From assembly GCF_018024495.1 (NCBI RefSeq), contig NZ_CP071696.1, forward strand, positions 1,984,001 through 2,048,000: a stretch of DNA of 64,000 bases, read 5' to 3'. The notes beneath the pieces are model-generated. The model searched no databases. It was given only the letters and a program-made list of their open reading frames with translations, and had not been told where the DNA came from. Shown here piece by piece: positions 50,726-58,172 of the stretch; the stretch's first letter is position 1; the number at the start of each line of letters is the position of its first letter. The position numbers and the translations under genes are program-made. This DNA comes from Agromyces archimandritae. GTDB taxonomy: Bacteria; Actinomycetota; Actinomycetes; Actinomycetales; Microbacteriaceae.

Positions 50726-51736
50726 ATGATGACGGAACGCACGGTCCCCACCTTCACCGGCGATGCGGCCGGGGCCGACCTCGGCCCCACCCTCCTGCAC
50801 GAGCATGTGTTCGTGCGGGATCCGCAGCTCGACCGCGACCTCCCGCATCCCGAATGGGATGAGGAGGCCGCCGTCGAACGCGCCGTCGCCGGCTTCGAGC
50901 GCCTCTACGGGCTCGGCGTGCGCACCGTCGTCGACCTCACCGTGCCCGGCCTCGGCCGCGACGTCGCCCTCGTGCGGCGCGTGGCCGAGGCCACCCGCAT
51001 CCGCCTGGTCGCCGCGACCGGGTACTACACGGCGGACGTGCTGCCGCCGTCGCTCCGCAGCCACGGACCGGGCCGCCTCGTCGGCGGGGCCGATCCGCTC
51101 GAAGACCTCTTCCTCCGCGACATCCGCGAAGGCATCGCCGGCACCGGCATCCGCGCCGGGATGCTGAAAGTCGTCTCGGAAGGCGAGGAGCTGCCGCCCG
51201 ACGTGCAACGCGTCTTCGCCGCCGCAGCGGCCGCCCACTTCGAAACCGGGGTGCCGATCACAACCCACTCCTCGGGTCGCGGCGGCCTCGTCCAGCAGGC
51301 CTTCCTCGACCGCCACGGCGTCGCACCCGACCGCATCGTCATCGGCCACGCCGGCGACTCGGGCGACCTCGACTACCTGCGGGCGCTCGCCGACGCCGGC
51401 TCCTCCCTCGGCTTCGACCGCTTCGGCATGGCACACATGGGCAGCGACGAGCAACGCATCCGCACCCTGCTCGCCCTCCTCGAGGCCGGCTACCGCGACC
51501 GCATCGTGCTCTCGCACGACGCCTCCTTCTTCAGCCGCGTCACCCCGCCGTCGTGGCGGGCCGCCACCGCCCCCGACTGGCACATGGAGCACCTGCACAC
51601 CGGCATCCTGCCCCGGCTGCGAGCAGCCGGCGCAACCGACGACGACCTCGCCGCGATGCTCGTCGACACCCCGCGCCACCTGCTCGCGGGCGGCTCCGCC
51701 GAACGGACGCCGGCCGCGTCTAGGGTTGACGCGTGA
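50726..51736 (+). CDS. phosphotriesterase-family metallohydrolase (probable lactonase/esterase)
   Basis: 336 aa. Binuclear metal site complete: 'LLHEHVF' (His25, His27), Lys in 'GMLKVVSEGEEL', His in 'PITTHSSGRGG' and 'IVIGHAGDSGDLDYL', Asp in 'IVLSHDASFF'. Related enzymes hydrolyse lactones or organophosphates. In this cluster a substrate related to quinate or shikimate (lactone or ester) is likely, but no such member is known to me. Two tandem ATGs (50726, 50729) lie just after the DctP stop with GAGG overlapping. It is coupled by GTGA to tetR. Confidence 0.85.
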   Translation: MMTERTVPTFTGDAAGADLGPTLLHEHVFVRDPQLDRDLPHPEWDEEAAVERAVAGFERLYGLGVRTVVDLTVPGLGRDVALVRRVAEATRIRLVAATGYYTADVLPPSLRSHGPGRLVGGADPLEDLFLRDIREGIAGTGIRAGMLKVVSEGEELPPDVQRVFAAAAAAHFETGVPITTHSSGRGGLVQQAFLDRHGVAPDRIVIGHAGDSGDLDYLRALADAGSSLGFDRFGMAHMGSDEQRIRTLLALLEAGYRDRIVLSHDASFFSRVTPPSWRAATAPDWHMEHLHTGILPRLRAAGATDDDLAAMLVDTPRHLLAGGSAERTPAASRVDA

Positions 51737-52374
51737 GCGATCCCGTGACGCGCCAACGCGATGCCGAACGCACCAAGGCCGAACTCCTCGACGTCGCCAC
51801 CGAGGTCTTCGCCGACGCCGGCTACTCGGGCGCCCGCGTCGACGAGATCGCCGACCGCACCCGCACCACCAAGCGGATGATCTACTACTACTTCGGCGGC
51901 AAGGAACAGCTCTACCTCGCCGTGCTCGAAAAGGCCTACCGCGGCATCCGCGACGCCGAACGCACCCTCGAGGTCGGCGACCTCGCCCCCGTCGAAGCCG
52001 TGCGCCGCCTCGCCGAACTCACCTACGACCACCACGTGCGCCACAGCGAATTCATCCGCCTCGTCGCCATCGAGAACGTGCACCGCGGCGAGTTCATCCG
52101 CCGCATCGAATCGATCCGCGAACTCAGCCGCCCCGCCGTCGACATCCTCGACGACATCCTCGAACGCGGCCGCGCCGACGGCTCCTTCCGCACCGCCGTC
52201 GACGCCTTCGACGTGCACCTGCTGATCAGCTCCTACTGCGTCTTCCAGGTCGCCAACCAGCACACCTTCGGCTACCTCTTCGACCGCGACCTGCACGAAC
52301 CCGCCCTCGCCGGCCACCTCCGCACCATGATCGGCGACGTCGTCGTCGGCTGGCTGACGTCGCCGGCGCGGTAG
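51733..52374 (+). CDS. TetR-family regulator of the quinate/shikimate cluster
   Basis: 213 aa. HTH 'KAELLDVATEVFADAGYSGARVDEIADRTRTTKRMIYYYFGGKEQLYLAVLEKAY' (residues ~11-65), then an all-helical ligand domain ending 'MIGDVVVGWLTSPAR'. GTG 51733 overlaps the phosphotriesterase stop, and a -10-like TAGGGT ends 6 nt before it, so it may also have its own leaderless promoter. Predicted to bind the palindromes before quiC and before the TRAP genes. Inducer probably a pathway acid. Confidence 0.88.
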   Translation: MSDPVTRQRDAERTKAELLDVATEVFADAGYSGARVDEIADRTRTTKRMIYYYFGGKEQLYLAVLEKAYRGIRDAERTLEVGDLAPVEAVRRLAELTYDHHVRHSEFIRLVAIENVHRGEFIRRIESIRELSRPAVDILDDILERGRADGSFRTAVDAFDVHLLISSYCVFQVANQHTFGYLFDRDLHEPALAGHLRTMIGDVVVGWLTSPAR

Positions 52375-52400
52375 GGGTCGGGGGCCGGGTCGGGCCCAGG

Positions 52401-52430
52401 GGTGGATGCGGGTGCGCACCCGCATCCACC
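52401..52430. terminator. 30-bp perfect palindrome after tetR
   Basis: GGTGGATGCGGGTGC followed by its exact inverse. It ends the quinate/shikimate cluster; a near-identical palindrome lies at 55807-55837 beyond the insertion sequences. Confidence 0.75.
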
Positions 52431-52445
52431 AGGACGTCGGCATGG

Positions 52446-52847
52446 TCGGCATGGACGGGATCGGCGTTCACCACGGCCGTCTATCCGCCCAGCGTGAACG
52501 CCTGGAACTCCACGGACTACGTGGCCGCCCCGGGTGGGTACACCACCTACCTCTCGGTCACCTGCGCCGCCGGGAACAACCCGGTCGGGGCAGGATCGTG
52601 GTGGGAGAGCGCAGGAACCTCCGGGTACGGGGGTGGGTACTACCACACCCCGGCATCGCACGGCGGCTACTGCCAGGGAGCGTGGCGAGGGTCCGGGCTC
52701 GTGGACTCCGCCTGGAGTTGGACACAGGCGGGATTGGTCTGGGTCGAGAACCCCCTGCCTCCGGCGCCTTCGGCTCCGAGTGGGGTGAGCGCCGGTACGG
52801 TGTTCCTTCAGTGCGATTCTCTAACCGGAGTCGCGATCGGCTTCAGT
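52446..52847 (+). pseudogene. fragment of a secreted-protein gene truncated by an insertion sequence
   Basis: An open frame of 134 codons without start codon: 'SAWTGSAFTTAVYPPSVNAWN', 'YLSVTCAAGNNPVGAGSWWES', 'GYYHTPASHGGYCQGAWRGSG', 'GLVWVENPLPPAPSAPSGVSAGT'. The aromatic/Gly/Ser composition, cysteines and a Pro-rich linker leading to a fibronectin-III-like start suggest an exported protein. Both ends are lost: the 5' end near the palindrome at 52430 and the 3' end at the IS boundary 52848. No specific family recognised. Confidence 0.6.
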
Positions 52848-54305
52848 GGCTCTTCGGACATCCGGTGGGGGTCATGGGGTGAGGCCGCCGGCGGCGAGGA
52901 GCATGCGGAGGCGGTAGTTGTGGCGGTTGCGGAAGCCTCTGGCGAGGCGGCGGTGGAGTTCGATGATGCCGTTCACGGCCTCGGTGCCGCCGTTGGATGA
53001 GCGGCCGGTGGTGAAGTAGGCCAGGAACGCGTCGCGCCACCGTCTCAGGGTGCGGCCCAAGCGGGCGATCTCGGGGATCGGGCAGGTGTGGAACGTGTCG
53101 ACGACGGTGACGGCGATCCGTCGTCCTTGGGCCAGATCCTTCGCGTGGTAGGCGGCGCGGAGTTGCTGTGCACACTGCCAGGCGATGAAGACTTCCTCGT
53201 GGGCGGGGTCGGCGTTGATCGCGGCGACCAGACGTGCTCGTTGCTTGTCGGTGAGGTGCTCGGCCCCGGCGCGGAGGATGGTCTGGATCCCGTAGAGCGG
53301 GTCGCCCTTCCGGCCGCGATGGCCGAGGGTGTCCTGTTGGACCCGGCGGCGGACCTCGTCGACGGCGGCGGTAGCGAGCTTCACAACGTGGAACGCGTCC
53401 AGCACGGCGATCGCGTCGTGGAGCTTGTCGTCGATGGCGGCCTTGTAGCCGGCGAAGGGATCCAAGGCGGCCACTTTCACGTTCCGACGGAAGTCCTCGC
53501 CGCGTTGGTCCAGCCAGGCCTTGTAGACGCGCCCGGAACGGCCGGGCACGAGGTCCAGCAGCCTGGCGTGCGTCTTGCCGTGCTCGTCGCGGGTCAGGTC
53601 GACCATCCCGGTCAACTCCTTCGGGCCGCGCATGCGGGGATCGACGTGGTGCCAGATGTGTTCATCGACACCGAGGGTGCTGACCCCGTCGAACCGGGAC
53701 TCGTCGGCGGCAAGCTGCTCGAGTTCGGGTTCGACGGCCCGCCAGAGCGTCTTCCACGACGTGTCGAGCTGACGAGCCAAGCCTTGGACGGTGGCGTGTT
53801 CGCGACGCAACTGCCCGATCGCCCAGACCACGGCACGGGCCGTGATCGATCCGCGTGGGGCGACCAACGACGGGAGCTGTTCCATGAACGTCTTCCGGCC
53901 GCAGTCGGTGTCCTCGCAGCGGAAGACGCGTTGCCGCCATACCAGGCGCACCCGGTCAGCGCCAGGCACGTCCCGCAGCACCCGGCGTCGGCGGCCACGA
54001 CCGGTCGCGATCACCCCGCACGATGGGCACCCGGCAGGTCCCGGCGGGCTGGAGACCGTGACCGTCAGCAGGCCGTCACGGCGATCGACATGCTCGACGT
54101 GGACCCCGTCCAGGCCCAGCAGCAGGTCACAACGGTCACAGGGATCAGCAGCCGGACGCGCGTCAACGCGCCCCGAAGTAAGGTGAAGCACGTCGAGGTC
54201 CTCGGTCGGAATCAGGTGGTTAGCGCTTCTGATCCTCGGGGACCTCGACCCCTACACGCCAGTCACGCCCCGGACACCTCACCCCCACCAGATCTCCGAA
54301 GAGCC
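52848..54305 (-). mobile_element. ISL3-family insertion sequence, copy 2
   Basis: 1458 bp, nearly identical to copy 1, same terminal inverted repeats. Left flank GCTTCAGT has no matching 8-bp duplicate on either right side (54306 or 55768). Followed after only 5 bp (TTAGC) by copy 3 in the same orientation. Confidence 0.93.
52872..54191 (-). CDS. ISL3-family transposase, copy 2 (apparently intact)
   Basis: 439 aa, same domains as copy 1 (zinc-finger cysteines, HTH, DDE core). Around residues 186-190 it reads 'HHVDPRMRGPKELTGMVDLT', which I judge to be the family's normal sequence, coded by GCGGGGA and CTTCGGG. It is therefore the best candidate for an active enzyme and for the ancestral state of the three copies. 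Confidence 0.93.
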   Translation of the reverse strand: MLHLTSGRVDARPAADPCDRCDLLLGLDGVHVEHVDRRDGLLTVTVSSPPGPAGCPSCGVIATGRGRRRRVLRDVPGADRVRLVWRQRVFRCEDTDCGRKTFMEQLPSLVAPRGSITARAVVWAIGQLRREHATVQGLARQLDTSWKTLWRAVEPELEQLAADESRFDGVSTLGVDEHIWHHVDPRMRGPKELTGMVDLTRDEHGKTHARLLDLVPGRSGRVYKAWLDQRGEDFRRNVKVAALDPFAGYKAAIDDKLHDAIAVLDAFHVVKLATAAVDEVRRRVQQDTLGHRGRKGDPLYGIQTILRAGAEHLTDKQRARLVAAINADPAHEEVFIAWQCAQQLRAAYHAKDLAQGRRIAVTVVDTFHTCPIPEIARLGRTLRRWRDAFLAYFTTGRSSNGGTEAVNGIIELHRRLARGFRNRHNYRLRMLLAAGGLTP

Positions 54306-54310
54306 TTAGC

Positions 54311-55767
54311 GGCTCTTCGGACATCCGGTGGGGGTCATGGGGTGAGGCCGCCGGCGGCGAGGAGCATGCGGAGGCGGTAGTTGTGGCGGTTGCGGAAGCC
54401 TCTGGCGAGGCGGCGGTGGAGTTCGATGATGCCGTTCACGGCCTCGGTGCCGCCGTTGGATGAGCGGCCGGTGGTGAAGTAGGCCAGGAACGCGTCGCGC
54501 CACCGTCTCAGGGTGCGGCCCAAGCGGGCGATCTCGGGGATCGGGCAGGTGTGGAACGTGTCGACGACGGTGACGGCGATCCGTCGTCCTTGGGCCAGAT
54601 CCTTCGCGTGGTAGGCGGCGCGGAGTTGCTGTGCACACTGCCAGGCGATGAAGACTTCCTCGTGGGCGGGGTCGGCGTTGATCGCGGCGACCAGACGTGC
54701 TCGTTGCTTGTCGGTGAGGTGCTCGGCCCCGGCGCGGAGGATGGTCTGGATCCCGTAGAGCGGGTCGCCCTTCCGGCCGCGATGGCCGAGGGTGTCCTGT
54801 TGGACCCGGCGGCGGACCTCGTCGACGGCGGCGGTAGCGAGCTTCACAACGTGGAACGCGTCCAGCACGGCGATCGCGTCGTGGAGCTTGTCGTCGATGG
54901 CGGCCTTGTAGCCGGCGAAGGGATCCAAGGCGGCCACTTTCACGTTCCGACGGAAGTCCTCGCCGCGTTGGTCCAGCCAGGCCTTGTAGACGCGCCCGGA
55001 ACGGCCGGGCACGAGGTCCAGCAGCCTGGCGTGCGTCTTGCCGTGCTCGTCGCGGGTCAGGTCGACCATCCCGGTCAACTCCTTCGGGCCGCGCATGCGG
55101 GATCGACGTGGTGCCAGATGTGTTCATCGACACCGAGGGTGCTGACCCCGTCGAACCGGGACTCGTCGGCGGCAAGCTGCTCGAGTTCGGGTTCGACGGC
55201 CCGCCAGAGCGTCTTCCACGACGTGTCGAGCTGACGAGCCAAGCCTTGGACGGTGGCGTGTTCGCGACGCAACTGCCCGATCGCCCAGACCACGGCACGG
55301 GCCGTGATCGATCCGCGTGGGGCGACCAACGACGGGAGCTGTTCCATGAACGTCTTCCGGCCGCAGTCGGTGTCCTCGCAGCGGAAGACGCGTTGCCGCC
55401 ATACCAGGCGCACCCGGTCAGCGCCAGGCACGTCCCGCAGCACCCGGCGTCGGCGGCCACGACCGGTCGCGATCACCCCGCACGATGGGCACCCGGCAGG
55501 TCCCGGCGGGCTGGAGACCGTGACCGTCAGCAGGCCGTCACGGCGATCGACATGCTCGACGTGGACCCCGTCCAGGCCCAGCAGCAGGTCACAACGGTCA
55601 CAGGGATCAGCAGCCGGACGCGCGTCAACGCGCCCCGAAGTAAGGTGAAGCACGTCGAGGTCCTCGGTCGGAATCAGGTGGTTAGCGCTTCTGATCCTCG
55701 GGGACCTCGACCCCTACACGCCAGTCACGCCCCGGACACCTCACCCCCACCAGATCTCCGAAGAGCC
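54311..55767 (-). mobile_element. ISL3-family insertion sequence, copy 3 (defective)
   Basis: 1457 bp, one base shorter than copies 1 and 2. Right flank is CGGTTAGC (55768-55775); the 5 bp before its left end are TTAGC, i.e. the last five of that octamer, suggesting its original duplication was CGGTTAGC and was cut into by the neighbouring copy. Confidence 0.92.
54335..55653 (-). pseudogene. ISL3-family transposase, copy 3, frameshifted
   Basis: Loss of one G (GCGGGA for GCGGGGA, near 55098) splits the gene into an N-terminal 192-aa frame (55653-55075, ending 'DPACAARRS') and a C-terminal 253-aa frame that can restart at ATG 55096 ('MRGPKELTGMVD...'). The break lies 10 residues after the first catalytic Asp. 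Programmed frameshifting is unlikely because the intact copy needs none. Confidence 0.88.
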
Positions 55768-55806
55768 CGGTTAGCGGGCTTTCGACAGTAGAGAAGCAGA
55801 TGCGGC

Positions 55807-55837
55807 GGTGGATGCCGGGTGCGCACCCGCATCCACC
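55807..55837. repeat. GGTGGATGC palindrome, right of the IS block
   Basis: 31 bp, same as the 52401-52430 palindrome plus one base (GGTGGATGCCGGGTGC...GCATCCACC). The two copies bracket the pseudogene and both IS copies. Confidence 0.7.
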
Positions 55838-55854
55838 CCTGCCACACTGTGCTC

Positions 55855-56700
55855 ATGCCGCACTTCACCGACGCGCACGGCGTGCACATCCACTACGAGG
55901 CGCACCGCGTGCCCGAGCCGAGCGCGGTCGTGCAGCTCGCGCACGGCGTCGGCGAGCACATCGGCCGGTATGCGTGGCTCATCGCCGAGCTCAACGCCAC
56001 CGGGTACACGGTGTACGCGAACGACCACCGTGGGCACGGACAGACCGGCTTCGAGCAGCACGGCGGCGACCTCGACCGGATGGGGCGGCTCGGCCCGGGC
56101 GGCCTGCGCGCGGCGATCGACGCGGTGCGCGGCTTCACGGGCGTCATCCGCGACGCCGAACCGGACGTGCCGCTCGTGTTCCTCGGGCATTCCTGGGGTT
56201 CGCTGATGGGCCAGATCATCGTGAACCGGCATCCGCTCGATTATGACGGCGTCGTGTTCACCGGCACCGCCTACCGCACCCTGCGGCATATGGAATCGGG
56301 CGATCTGAACCGACGATTCCGGGCGACCGGCGACACCGGCATGGAGTGGCTGAGCCGCGACGCCGCCGTCGCGCAGGCCTTCATCGACGACCCGTACACG
56401 ACGACCGTGCCCTTGCAGAAGCTCTTCGGCCTGCGCGACGCCGCACGCCTGCTCGGCCGCCCCGCCCGCGGGCTGCCGCCCGAACTGCCCCTCCTCATCC
56501 TCGTCGGCACCGACGACCCGCTCGGCGGCGCCGAGAGCGCCCGGTGCCTCGCCCTCGCCTACGAGCGCCGCGCCGGCCTCGTGGACGTCTCGCTCATCGC
56601 CTACGAGGGCGCCCGCCACGAGCTCTTCCAGGAGACGAACCGCGACGCGGTCATCGCCGACCTCGTGTGCTGGCTCGACGAACGCTTCGCCGTCGACTGA
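55855..56700 (+). CDS. alpha/beta hydrolase (monoglyceride lipase-like)
   Basis: 281 aa. 'LAHGVGEHIGRYAWLIAELNATGYTVYANDHRGHGQT' is the lysophospholipase/monoglyceride lipase N-terminal signature with the oxyanion HG. The nucleophile is Ser113 in 'FLGHSWGSLMGQ', the acid Asp in 'VGTDDPLGG', and the His in 'YEGARHELFQETNRD'. Cytosolic, no signal peptide. The ATG follows a CACACTG -10-like element closely. Substrate probably an acylglycerol or other short ester. Confidence 0.9.
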   Translation: MPHFTDAHGVHIHYEAHRVPEPSAVVQLAHGVGEHIGRYAWLIAELNATGYTVYANDHRGHGQTGFEQHGGDLDRMGRLGPGGLRAAIDAVRGFTGVIRDAEPDVPLVFLGHSWGSLMGQIIVNRHPLDYDGVVFTGTAYRTLRHMESGDLNRRFRATGDTGMEWLSRDAAVAQAFIDDPYTTTVPLQKLFGLRDAARLLGRPARGLPPELPLLILVGTDDPLGGAESARCLALAYERRAGLVDVSLIAYEGARHELFQETNRDAVIADLVCWLDERFAVD

Positions 56701-56925
56701 GGCCTGTGGGTATCGAGACGGTCCTTCACCGGTACCGAGAAGGGGCTGACCTCCCCGCACTCGCCGCTGAAGTCCGCCAGCGAAGGAACACACCGCGCTA
56801 CCCCACATCACGGGACTTGCCCTCCGTGAGGTGGCGGTGCGGTTGATGCGGTGCGCTCTTCCAGGACCGCATGTCGCATCTTTTGGGGGTATGGACCCAC
56901 CAGTGCCCCTCGATACGCTTTCGGC
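56701..56925. other. non-coding gap
   Basis: No gene, repeat or operator recognised, apart from the -10 box TACGCT at 56914-56919, whose end is 6 nt before GTG 56926. Confidence 0.5.
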
Positions 56926-57231
56926 GTGAAGACACGGACCGTTCGAAGCGGCAGCAGCGCCACACGCACGATCGGCCTGTCTTTCGGAGCGACGCGTGCG
57001 CAGGTGGCCTCGAGCCTCAACGTCAGCTCGGCGGCGACGCAGAGCATCAGCGTTTCCTGCGAGTCGCCGGCCCTCTCGGCAGGCCAGTCCTGGCGGGCGA
57101 AGCCGATCGGGACCAAGCATACGTACAAGATCCGTGAGCTCACCTACGTGGACGCGATCATCGTCTCGGATCGCACGAGCGCATCCCTGTCCGCGTTCAA
57201 CCCGACACCGAATTCGATCTATTGCTACTGA
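56926..57231 (+). CDS. small hypothetical protein
   Basis: 101 aa from GTG 56926, supported by a leaderless-type TACGCT 6 nt upstream. Thr/Ser/Ala-rich, predicted beta-rich ('TIGLSFGATRAQVASSLNVSSAATQSISVSCESPALSAGQSW' spans a likely sandwich strand region), with cysteines at 'SVSCES' and the C-terminal 'SIYCY'. No signal peptide visible, although a longer frame to 56851 exists. Overlaps the next gene by 10 bp. No family recognised. Confidence 0.5.
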   Translation: MKTRTVRSGSSATRTIGLSFGATRAQVASSLNVSSAATQSISVSCESPALSAGQSWRAKPIGTKHTYKIRELTYVDAIIVSDRTSASLSAFNPTPNSIYCY

Positions 57232-57599
57232 GAACGCTCGCCGGCGTCAGCCTACCTGTCGCCATGGTCCTCGGTCTCCTCGGGTGTGCGCAGCCCCGGA
57301 CGACAGCGCCGTCGGACCTGGTCGGAGTGACGATGGCCGAAGCCGATCAGTACCTGCCGGAGGACGCGACCTACCTGCTACAGGATGTTTCGGTGCTGTT
57401 CGGCGGCGACAGCGACGATTTCGATTTCACTCGCGGTTCGCCTGAATGGACGGTGCTCGCGGCCTGCTCGGACGCGCCTTGGCTGGAGGACAGCGACACG
57501 ATCGAGATCGCCGCGGCCCCAACGCAAGCCCTCACCGCCGGCACCATCCGGGCCGCCCGTGCAGGCAGGTACCGCGACACGGTCAGCTGCGAGTTCTGA
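57222..57599 (+). CDS. small putative lipoprotein
   Basis: 125 aa from TTG 57222, overlapping the previous gene by 10 bp. Signal peptide 'LRTLAGVSLPVAMVLGLLGC' with lipobox 'LGLLGC'. The mature part begins 'SDLVGVTMAEADQYLPEDATYLLQDVS', resembling a PASTA-like motif ('G.t..eA...L'), and ends 'DTVSCEF' with a second Cys pair partner in 'LAACSDAPW'. Function unknown; translational coupling to the 56926 gene suggests the two work together. Confidence 0.6.
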   Translation: MLLRTLAGVSLPVAMVLGLLGCAQPRTTAPSDLVGVTMAEADQYLPEDATYLLQDVSVLFGGDSDDFDFTRGSPEWTVLAACSDAPWLEDSDTIEIAAAPTQALTAGTIRAARAGRYRDTVSCEF

Positions 57600-57750
57600 A
57601 GGGCATGAGCGGGATCGCGAGCCCGGCGAAGGCTGCGAGTGGCCAGAGACTCGCCGTGGCGATCGAGGTCGCGATGTCGGCGAGGGCCAGGACGATCGCG
57701 GATCCCCATGCGACGAGCCGTGCCGAGTCGGGTCGTGCCGCGTTTCCCAT
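57583..57750 (-). CDS. small two-helix membrane protein
   Basis: 55 aa from ATG 57750. Two hydrophobic segments ('LVAWGSAIVLALADIATSIAT', 'LWPLAAFAGLAIPLMPF'). A -10-like TAGGCT ends 7 nt before the ATG on this strand, the leaderless arrangement. Its 3' end overlaps the convergent lipoprotein gene by 17 bp. Function unknown. Confidence 0.6.
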   Translation of the reverse strand: MGNAARPDSARLVAWGSAIVLALADIATSIATASLWPLAAFAGLAIPLMPFRTRS

Positions 57751-57813
57751 GGCCCGGAGCCTATCGGCGCCGCCCGGGGCGCGGCCGCTTCCACATGCTT
57801 CTCCCAGGCAGTG

Positions 57814-57833
57814 AATACCCCCTCGGGTATTGT
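57814..57833. promoter_or_regulatory. CsoR-like operator overlapping a -10 box
   Basis: AATACCC, CCTC, GGGTATT: perfect 7-bp arms, the TACCC...GGGTA form bound by CsoR/RicR/CstR-type copper or persulfide sensors. TATTGT (57828-57833) inside its right arm can serve as -10 for the gene at 57915. Confidence 0.65.
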
Positions 57834-57914
57834 CGAGGGGTCGCGCATGCGACCGGTGCCCGGCGGCGCGAGCGCGCTCCGGCATCCACACCCGAGAGAA
57901 CGAGGAACCCCACT

Positions 57915-58082
57915 ATGTGCCGAGCCGTCACCTGCAAGACCTGCGGCAAGACCACCTGGGCCGGCTGCGGCCAGCACGTCGCCGACGTCAAGCGCACCGT
58001 TCCGGCCGGGCAGTGGTGCCCCGGCGACCACCCCAAGCAGGCCTCCACGGGCGGATTCTTCTCCCGCATCTTCGGGCGCTGA
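57915..58082 (+). CDS. small cysteine-rich protein
   Basis: 55 aa. 'MCRAVTCKTCGKTTWAGCGQHV' holds four cysteines plus 'WCPGDH'; CxxC and CxxH-like spacing suggests a zinc- or copper-binding knuckle. Similar short proteins are widespread in Microbacteriaceae and relatives but uncharacterised. GAGGA lies 9 nt before the ATG. The upstream palindrome of CsoR type suggests induction by copper or reactive sulfur. Confidence 0.8.
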   Translation: MCRAVTCKTCGKTTWAGCGQHVADVKRTVPAGQWCPGDHPKQASTGGFFSRIFGR

Positions 58083-58172
58083 GCCTCCGCGGCTCCGGGC
58101 GGCGCGGCCCGGGAGCCGGGTCGCCGCCCCGCGCCGCGCCGAGTGTCGGAGGCCGGGCATAGCATGGTCGCC

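Noticed and set aside
54335..55653. Programmed ribosomal frameshift in ISL3 copy 3
   Set aside because: No slippery heptamer at the site, and copy 2 encodes the whole transposase in one frame, so a mutation is more likely.
52840..55775. Target-site duplication flanking IS copies 2 and 3 as a composite transposon
   Set aside because: GCTTCAGT on the left and CGGTTAGC on the right do not match, the copies are only 5 bp apart and carry no cargo between them.
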